Assembly: GCF_011393025.1 (NCBI RefSeq)
Contig: NZ_JAAOEO010000004.1
Coordinates: 62,001-126,000, forward strand
DNA: 64,000 nucleotides
Origin: Neobacillus terrae
Lineage (GTDB): Bacteria; Bacillota; Bacilli; Bacillales; Cytobacillaceae
Direction: 5' to 3'
Shown here: positions 58,609 through 64,000 of the stretch, in pieces
How positions within the stretch are numbered: the stretch's first letter is position 1
Layout of the letters: each line of letters begins with the position of its first letter
Position numbers and translations under genes: made by a program
Notes under the pieces: generated by a model
Seen by the model: only the letters and a program-made list of their open reading frames with translations
What the model was told of the DNA's origin: nothing
The model's database searches: none

Positions 58609-59877
58609 TTAGTTCTCCTTTCGCATCATGTTGTTAGGGTATACCGGTTTATCCAGTTTAAAGCGAACAATTTGCAGAGGATGGCGTGCTGCATCCAGCT
58701 CGTTGCCTTTCTCGTCCCAAATTTTATCAATGACATGGGTAAAGTTCTCAATTTCCGGACCAAAAAACTCTACTTCCTGGCCTGGCTTAAAATTATTTCT
58801 CTGCTGAAGTGTAACCATTTGGGTTTCTTCATCATAATCAAGAACCAATCCAGCAAAATCAAAGGTTGTCTTTTTGCTATGATTGCCAAACATTTGCTCT
58901 TTATACCCTGGTACACCTTCAAAAAAGGCTGTTGCTGTTTCCCGATTGGCACATTTATCAAGTTCATCCAGCCATTCCTGCTGAATAACAAAGTTTTCAG
59001 GATCTGCACAATAAGCATCAATGACTTTTCTATAGACACTTACAACTGTAGCAATATAGTGAATTGATTTCATTCGTCCTTCTATTTTAAGACTGTCAAT
59101 ACCCAGTTCAATCATTTTTGGAATAGATTCAATAAGATTTAAATCCTTAGGGCTCATGGCAAAAGGTGAATCATTTTCAGCAAATAATGGTGTCTCGGAG
59201 CTTCCCTCCTGCTGGTAAAGATCATAATCCCAGCGGCAGGATTGACAGCAGCCGCCACGGTTTGAATCACGGGCTGTCATATGGTTGCTTAGTGTGCAGC
59301 GGCCTGAGTAGGCAATACACATTGCACCATGGATAAAGGTTTCAATTTCAATATCAACCTTTTCCTTCATTTCACGAATTTCCTCTTCACTTGTCTCACG
59401 TGCCAAAACAACACGCTCAAGTCCTTCCTCTTGCCAAAATTGGATTGCCTTCCAGTTGGTAAGGGACTGTTGAGTACTTAAATGTACTTCAATTTCTGGT
59501 GCTAAACGGCGGCATGTTTCTATTATCAGTGGATCAGCAACGATAATTCCCGCAACTCCTGCATCCTTTAAACCAAGTAAATATTCTTCGAGTCCGTCAA
59601 TATTTTCGTTATGGGCATATATATTGGTTGTTACATAAATTTTCGCACCGAATTTTTTGGCAAACTCTACGCCCTCTTTCATTTCTTCGAACGTAAAGTT
59701 ATCTGCATTGGAACGCAGGCCATACTCCTGGCCACCAATAAATACGGCATCTGCACCATATTGCACAGCAATTTTTAGTTTTTCAAGATTTCCGGCAGGC
59801 GCAAGAAGTTCTGGCTTTTTCACAATAACACGCTTGCCGTCAACAATTTGTGAAATCTTATCCTGAAGTGCGTTCAC
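58609..59877 (-). CDS. trhP2: TrhP2, U32 family protein for tRNA uridine-34 hydroxylation
   Basis: 422 residues (YrrO). U32 'peptidase' signature GAMCIAYSGRCTLSNHMTAR with the cysteine set NRGGCCQSCRWDY, likely an iron-sulphur cluster site, and KPELLAPAGNLEKLKIAVQY at the N terminus. With TrhP1 it makes ho5U34, using prephenate. Start: GTG 59877 has GGAGGTAT at better spacing than the TTG two codons earlier. Confidence 0.92.
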   Translation of the reverse strand: MNALQDKISQIVDGKRVIVKKPELLAPAGNLEKLKIAVQYGADAVFIGGQEYGLRSNADNFTFEEMKEGVEFAKKFGAKIYVTTNIYAHNENIDGLEEYLLGLKDAGVAGIIVADPLIIETCRRLAPEIEVHLSTQQSLTNWKAIQFWQEEGLERVVLARETSEEEIREMKEKVDIEIETFIHGAMCIAYSGRCTLSNHMTARDSNRGGCCQSCRWDYDLYQQEGSSETPLFAENDSPFAMSPKDLNLIESIPKMIELGIDSLKIEGRMKSIHYIATVVSVYRKVIDAYCADPENFVIQQEWLDELDKCANRETATAFFEGVPGYKEQMFGNHSKKTTFDFAGLVLDYDEETQMVTLQQRNNFKPGQEVEFFGPEIENFTHVIDKIWDEKGNELDAARHPLQIVRFKLDKPVYPNNMMRKEN

Positions 59878-59913
59878 GGTCAAATACCTCCTATATTTTA
59901 TACAATAGTGTGT

Positions 59914-60843
59914 TTAGTAAACTGTCTCTTTGAAATAGAAGCCTGTATCAAACGGTCTGTTATCTGGCTGAATCGCCTCTAGTTCTTCAAGTAATGAATC
60001 CTTTTGGTCTTCATAGTTTTCAGGGTCTTCAAAGTATAAATCAATTGCTTTTCGATAAGCTTTTGTCACAGCAAGAATATACTCAGGTTTTTTTAAAATC
60101 CCATCGATTTTAAAAGAATCGACTCCAGCCTCCATCATATCCTGAAGCTCGTCAATAATGCAGATATCATTTGGACTCATAATATGTGTTCCATTTTGAT
60201 CTTCAAAAATAGGATATTTATTACCTCTTTCATTATCATGAAGGAACATATCCTTTTGCTGTTTGCGGTTTTCAATTTCCATTACTTTGTCCTGATATAA
60301 AAAGTAATTGCCAAGCAGTGAGCGTTTTGATTGAAACATGCAAGTCATGCCATGAACCTGGACCTCAATTTCGACTTCAGCCTTCTCTTTTATTTCTACA
60401 ACAGCTTCCATGCTGATTTCGCGCGCAAGAACTGACCTTTTAGCACCCTTGCGTCCCCAGTAATTACATGTATACCAGTTAGTGGCTGTAGTCTCTGTAT
60501 TCCAGTGAAGCTTCATTTCAGGTACTGTTTCCTTAGCTGTCATAAGCACAGCGGGATCTCCAAACACAATTGCATCTGCTCCTGCATCAGAAGCAAACTT
60601 TAAGTAATCTTTAAGCTCTTCTAATTTTTCATTATGGAAAATGGCATTCATAGCAACATAGACCTTTTTGCCTTTTGAATGAGCCAATTCAATAGACTTT
60701 TTTACCTCATCACGGTTAAATTCTCCTGCGAGACGTAATCCATATCGCTGTTCTCCAATAATAAAAGCATCTGCCCCTGCTTCTGCAAGAGGAAGAATAT
60801 CTTCGGATGTAATGGGAGTAACCAATAATTCTGGTTTTTTCAT
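59914..60843 (-). CDS. trhP1: TrhP1, U32 family protein for tRNA uridine-34 hydroxylation
   Basis: 309 residues (YrrN), same fold as TrhP2: KPELLVTPITSEDILPLAEA, HGMTCMFQSKRSLLGNYF. It lacks the dense cysteine cluster of TrhP2. GAGGTGA precedes ATG; one base overlaps trmR. Works with TrhP2 before TrmR methylates the product. Confidence 0.92.
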   Translation of the reverse strand: MKKPELLVTPITSEDILPLAEAGADAFIIGEQRYGLRLAGEFNRDEVKKSIELAHSKGKKVYVAMNAIFHNEKLEELKDYLKFASDAGADAIVFGDPAVLMTAKETVPEMKLHWNTETTATNWYTCNYWGRKGAKRSVLAREISMEAVVEIKEKAEVEIEVQVHGMTCMFQSKRSLLGNYFLYQDKVMEIENRKQQKDMFLHDNERGNKYPIFEDQNGTHIMSPNDICIIDELQDMMEAGVDSFKIDGILKKPEYILAVTKAYRKAIDLYFEDPENYEDQKDSLLEELEAIQPDNRPFDTGFYFKETVY

Positions 60844-61487
60844 TAACTTTCACCTCTTTTTTTACTAATCGCAACTCCATCCCCAACAGGCAAAATTACC
60901 GTGTGATAATCAGGATGGGCCATAAGCCATTTGTTGAAATGATCTATTTTTTTAACGAGATTACGAATTCGTTTATTTTCTATCTCATCCTCACAGACAA
61001 GGCCTTTAAATAAAACATTATCTGTTATGATAATGCCATCATCGGCAAGAAAACGCGAATAAATCTCAAAGAATTTCTGGTACTGGCCTTTTGCTGCATC
61101 AATAAAAATAGCGTTAAATGGGCCATATGTTCTGATTTCGCTCTCTGATTCAAGCGCATCTCCTTTGATAAGGACAATGTTTGTTTCTTTTCCGGAGCGG
61201 TCAATATATTGTTCTGCAAGAAGGAGCCTTTCCTCATCCCGCTCAATCGTTACAATTTTAGCCTCTGGCAGAGCAAAGGCCATTCTCAAGGCAGAATAGC
61301 CAATGGCTGTCCCAATTTCAAGGATAGCGGAAGGATTTTGAATGCGAAGAATTTGAAGCAATGATTCCATACCGGTTAATTCCATAATCGGAACACTATG
61401 ATCACCCGCAAATTTCTCCATTTCCTCAAGCAAATCATTCCTTGCTGGAATGAGAGTTTCTATATAAGAATGCAGCTTATCGTTCAA
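60843..61487 (-). CDS. trmR: TrmR, tRNA 5-hydroxyuridine methyltransferase
   Basis: 214-residue O-methyltransferase (YrrM): ILEIGTAIGYSALRMA, TIERDEERL, FIDAAKGQYQKFFE. Converts ho5U34 to mo5U34 in wobble-decoding tRNAs. TTG start after GAGGTGA. First gene of the modification operon, so the whole pathway is encoded together. Confidence 0.94.
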   Translation of the reverse strand: MNDKLHSYIETLIPARNDLLEEMEKFAGDHSVPIMELTGMESLLQILRIQNPSAILEIGTAIGYSALRMAFALPEAKIVTIERDEERLLLAEQYIDRSGKETNIVLIKGDALESESEIRTYGPFNAIFIDAAKGQYQKFFEIYSRFLADDGIIITDNVLFKGLVCEDEIENKRIRNLVKKIDHFNKWLMAHPDYHTVILPVGDGVAISKKRGES

Positions 61488-61660
61488 GCTGCTTCACCTC
61501 TATTCTTTTATAAAAGCAATCGGCTTTTAATGTGTTTTTTAAACATGAAAAAATAGCGTTCACAGAAAGAATCAGCATAAATTTTTACAATTTATGCACG
61601 AGCGGAGCAGCAACCTGCATTCCTTACCTGCCTGTGAGTTACGCTATTGAATGCTTATAC

Positions 61661-61701
61661 GAAAAGTACAAGCGCCCGTTTCCCGGCGCTGTAACTAGAC
61701 A
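61661..61701 (+). repeat. Minimal copy of the dispersed repeat (ends only)
   Basis: GAAAAGTACAAGCGCCCGTT directly joined to TCCCGGCGCTGTAACTAGACA: both ends of copy B (31561-31845) with the interior missing. The 285-base gap 61488-61771 holds nothing else but an ACGCTATT / AATAGCGT inverted pair around 61553-61648. Confidence 0.7.
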
Positions 61702-61731
61702 TCACTAAAACACTTGAACTATTTTAACATA

Positions 61732-61758
61732 AAAACCGGGGGAAAGCTATTTATTCCC
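61732..61758 (-). terminator. Possible terminator after mltG
   Basis: GGGAA-TAAATAGC-TTTCCC, then CCGGTTTTT on the minus strand. Short stem. Confidence 0.45.
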
Positions 61759-61771
61759 ACAGGATACGACA

Positions 61772-62893
61772 TTATTTTTTACTGGAAATATGTTTAGCTT
61801 TTTCCCTGTTATGCTCTTCAAGGGTTTTTGTAAAAATAACAGTCCCATCAGATGCAGCTAAAAAGTAATAAAAACCGGTTTTATCTGGGTGTAAGGCAGC
61901 CTCAATTGACATTTTACCTGCGTTGGCAATGGGGCCTGGGGGCAATCCAGCATTCTTGTATGTATTATATGGCGAATTTACTTCCAAATCCTTATAATAT
62001 ACCCTATCCTTATGTTTGCCCTGAGCGTAAAGAACTGTAGGGTCTGTTTGCAGAGGCATCCCTTTTTGGATCCGGTTATAAAATACACTTGATATTTTGT
62101 GCCTGTCCGCCTTCTGAGTTGCTTCTTCTTCAATCAGTGAGGCCATTGTAAGCAGCTGATGAGGTCTGATGCTTTTTGTCTTCATTTCGTTTCTATAAAT
62201 ATCTAATTCCTTCTTTGTTTTTCCGAGCATCGCCTCAACCAATTCATCAATTGTAGGCTTATCCTTATAGAAAGGATAAGTGGCCGGGTAAAGATATCCT
62301 TCCAGCGGGTAGAGTACATTTTTATTTAATATATCCTGAGTAAGTACATCAGGATACTTTTTCATTAACCCTGTAATGAAAGTCCGGTCATTAAGTTTAT
62401 TAAAAACGTCCTTTTCAGGAATTTTAGAGGCTTTGGCTATGATTAAGGCAATTTCCTTAAGCTGTTTTCCTTCGGGAATTGTAATTCTAAAAGCTTCAGC
62501 CTGATAAATTTTTCCGTTTTTTAAACGATTCACAATTTCAGGAACCCCCATGGAAGGACTGAATTCATAATTTCCTGCCATAAATCCTGATTCATGTTTA
62601 AATCTTACATAATACCTAAAAACATTTGCATCCTTTATTATTCCTTCCTTCTCCAATGAGTGTCCTATTACTGCAGCAGACGAACCCATTGGGATTTCCA
62701 CTTTCTTTTTAACCTTGCTTCCCGGATCGAGAGGGTGAAGTGCGGAATTAACATAGAGAAGTGCACCCCCAAATATCAACAATAAGAGAATGACAGCGGA
62801 CCCTATGTAAAGAACTGGCCGTTTCACTTTTCCAGCTTCGCTTAAATTCTTGAAGCTATCTTTTCTAATATGATTTTTGTAACCAGATGCCAT
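61772..62893 (-). CDS. mltG: Endolytic transglycosylase MltG
   Basis: Cuts nascent glycan strands, setting chain length. 373 residues from ATG 62893 (MASGYKNH) after GGGAGG. Cytosolic head, membrane helix (VLYIGSAVILLLLIFGGALL), LysM-like region, YceG domain with LLTMASLIEEEATQKADR (catalytic Glu) and LQTDPTVLYAQG. Confidence 0.95.
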   Translation of the reverse strand: MASGYKNHIRKDSFKNLSEAGKVKRPVLYIGSAVILLLLIFGGALLYVNSALHPLDPGSKVKKKVEIPMGSSAAVIGHSLEKEGIIKDANVFRYYVRFKHESGFMAGNYEFSPSMGVPEIVNRLKNGKIYQAEAFRITIPEGKQLKEIALIIAKASKIPEKDVFNKLNDRTFITGLMKKYPDVLTQDILNKNVLYPLEGYLYPATYPFYKDKPTIDELVEAMLGKTKKELDIYRNEMKTKSIRPHQLLTMASLIEEEATQKADRHKISSVFYNRIQKGMPLQTDPTVLYAQGKHKDRVYYKDLEVNSPYNTYKNAGLPPGPIANAGKMSIEAALHPDKTGFYYFLAASDGTVIFTKTLEEHNREKAKHISSKK

Positions 62894-63115
62894 TTGAAAC
62901 CTCCCTGATAGGCAGAGCTGAGACAACCATGTCTTACAGCAGCAACTTTCCCCTAAATAAATTACTTACTAATTAGTTTATACGCTCTTATTTGAGCATA
63001 CACCGCGAAAAATGTCAATTTATGCAATGGGATATCAACATATTAACAGACAAAACATTATTTTGCTGTTTTGCCGCTTACTCAGCCTAAGCAGCTAAGG
63101 ACCTTCCTAAACATT

Positions 63116-63142
63116 AAAAAGCCCAGCCTGTGTAAGGCCGGG
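63116..63142 (-). terminator. Terminator after yrzB
   Basis: GCCCGGCC-TTACACA-GGCTGGGC then TTTTT on the minus strand. Confidence 0.92.
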
Positions 63143-63154
63143 CAGGTAAATATA

Positions 63155-63445
63155 TTATTCTCCGTCTTCCTGTTCTTCAAGGAAGGTGTTCAGCATTTCT
63201 TCGATCATGTCCCACTCTTCATCCGTTTCAATCGGCATTAACTCGCCGTCTTGTCCATCTTCAGTTGGAGTGAAAGCAGAAGCATGGATTTCAATTTCTT
63301 CGTCGTCATCCTCATCAGCACCAAGTGGATAATAGAGAACATATGACTTGCCAAATTCTTCTGAATCAAATGTAAAAAGTACCTCGCATAATTGTTCATT
63401 ACCGTTTTCATCTACTACAGTAATATTGTTTTCTCCGTGATTCAT
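63155..63445 (-). CDS. yrzB: YrzB family protein (DUF1292)
   Basis: 96 residues, strongly acidic, starting [18 protein letters not shown] with [20 protein letters not shown]. Third gene of ireB-ruvX-yrzB. GAGGTGACAGT before ATG. Function unknown. Confidence 0.93.
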   Translation of the reverse strand: MNHGENNITVVDENGNEQLCEVLFTFDSEEFGKSYVLYYPLGADEDDDEEIEIHASAFTPTEDGQDGELMPIETDEEWDMIEEMLNTFLEEQEDGE

Positions 63446-63457
63446 ACTGTCACCTCA

Positions 63458-63874
63458 TTAATTTTTGCTATCCAGATAGTTTTGTAAAATCATCATAGCT
63501 GCCATTTTATCAATGACCTTTTTTCTTTTCTTTCTGCTTACATCCGCTTCAAGAAGAACCCTTTCAGCCTGCATAGTTGTGAGGCGCTCGTCCCAAAGCA
63601 CGGCAGGAATAGAAAAACGTTCTTCCATTTCAGCAGCAAACCTTTGACTTGCTTCTCCGCGCGGCCCGATTGTACCATTCATATTTTTAGGCAAACCGAT
63701 CACAGCTTTGCTAACCTGATACTCTTTTATTATTTTACCTAATTCATCAAAACCAAACTCATTTTTTTCTTCATCAATTTTAAGAGTTTTAAGGCCTTGG
63801 GCCGTCCATCCAAGCTCATCGCTCAAGGCAACTCCAACTGTTTTGGAGCCAACATCCAAACCTATAATCCGCAT
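63458..63874 (-). CDS. ruvX: RuvX/YqgF, Holliday junction resolvase-like nuclease
   Basis: 138 residues, RNase H-like fold: [49 protein letters not shown] and the final [13 protein letters not shown]. Proposed role in 16S pre-rRNA 5' end processing. ATG overlaps nothing but sits one base after the ireB stop. Confidence 0.95.
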   Translation of the reverse strand: MRIIGLDVGSKTVGVALSDELGWTAQGLKTLKIDEEKNEFGFDELGKIIKEYQVSKAVIGLPKNMNGTIGPRGEASQRFAAEMEERFSIPAVLWDERLTTMQAERVLLEADVSRKKRKKVIDKMAAMMILQNYLDSKN

Positions 63875-63875
63875 T

Positions 63876-64000
63876 CTATCCCTCTCGCCGCTGTTTTAGA
63901 TATGATTTTACCAGTTCCTCAATAATCTCATCACGTTCCAGCTTGCGGATGATATTTCTGGCATCCCGGTGGCGCGGGATGTATGCAGGGTCTCCGGATA
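63876..64000 (-). CDS. ireB: IreB family regulatory protein (3' part only)
   Basis: C-terminal 40 residues: [19 protein letters not shown] and [20 protein letters not shown], matching IreB (YrzL, DUF965), a substrate of the IreK/PrkC Ser/Thr kinase in Firmicutes. The start lies outside the right edge. Confidence 0.93.
   Translation of the reverse strand, partial: SGDPAYIPRHRDARNIIRKLERDEIIEELVKSYLKQRREG

Overview
The window is chromosomal DNA from a low-GC, endospore-forming Firmicute of the family Bacillaceae. Proteins match Bacillus subtilis families almost gene for gene, in the same order (ccpN ... recO-era-cdd ... dnaK ... lepA-spoIIP-gpr ... comE ... sda ... sigK ... mtnN ... greA-udk ... 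mltG-ruvX-ireB). Spore genes (yqfC/yqfD, spoIIP, gpr, sda, sigK) and competence genes (comEA/EB/EC/ER) are all present. Nearly every gene lies on the minus strand; the plus-strand exceptions are yqeW, rpsT, yqzM, comER, sda, pssA, the response-regulator/lipoprotein pair and yrzA. No phage, insertion sequence, CRISPR, rRNA or tRNA gene was seen.

Layout. 1-4.5 kb: the start of ccpN, a single-chain glycyl-tRNA synthetase behind a glycine T-box, recO, yqzL, era, cdd. 4.7-13.4 kb: dgkA, ybeY, pgpH, phoH, yqfD, yqfC, then a sigma-W type nfeD-floA-yqfB operon, yqeY and rpsU. 13.6-18.1 kb: yqeW, deoC, mtaB, rsmE. 18.2-24.2 kb: the CIRCE-controlled heat-shock operon hrcA-grpE-dnaK-dnaJ-prmA. 24.4-31.5 kb: hemW, lepA, yqxA, spoIIP, gpr, rpsT. 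31.9-38 kb: holA, yqzM and the comE locus. 38.2-43.9 kb: the yqeG-yqeH-aroE-yhbY-nadD-yqeK-rsfS-yqeM operon, with sda divergent behind DnaA boxes. 44-48.2 kb: psd, pssA, pepF and a tiny YjcZ-like gene. 48.3-50 kb: a frameshifted response regulator and a beta-propeller-like lipoprotein. 50.3-54.7 kb: uninterrupted sigK, several very small genes (a YrzI family member plus micro-ORFs), yrhC, mtnN, yrzA. 54.7-64 kb: yrrS, pbpI, greA, udk, the tRNA-wobble modification operon trmR-trhP1-trhP2, mltG, yrzB, ruvX and the start of ireB.

Most of the window is conserved core genome. The less ordinary material is in the intergenic DNA: (i) a dispersed, structured repeat family whose three long copies all sit at convergent gene junctions; (ii) two tandem-repeat arrays with unit lengths of 52-53 bp; (iii) GC-rich dispersed elements, one apparently composite; (iv) strong hairpins overlapping the ribosome binding sites of yqfC and pbpI; (v) a cluster of tiny ORFs with good ribosome binding sites between sigK and yrhC; (vi) the absence of mccA/mccB between mtnN and yrhC. 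I did not find a convincing new multi-gene defence or mobile system.
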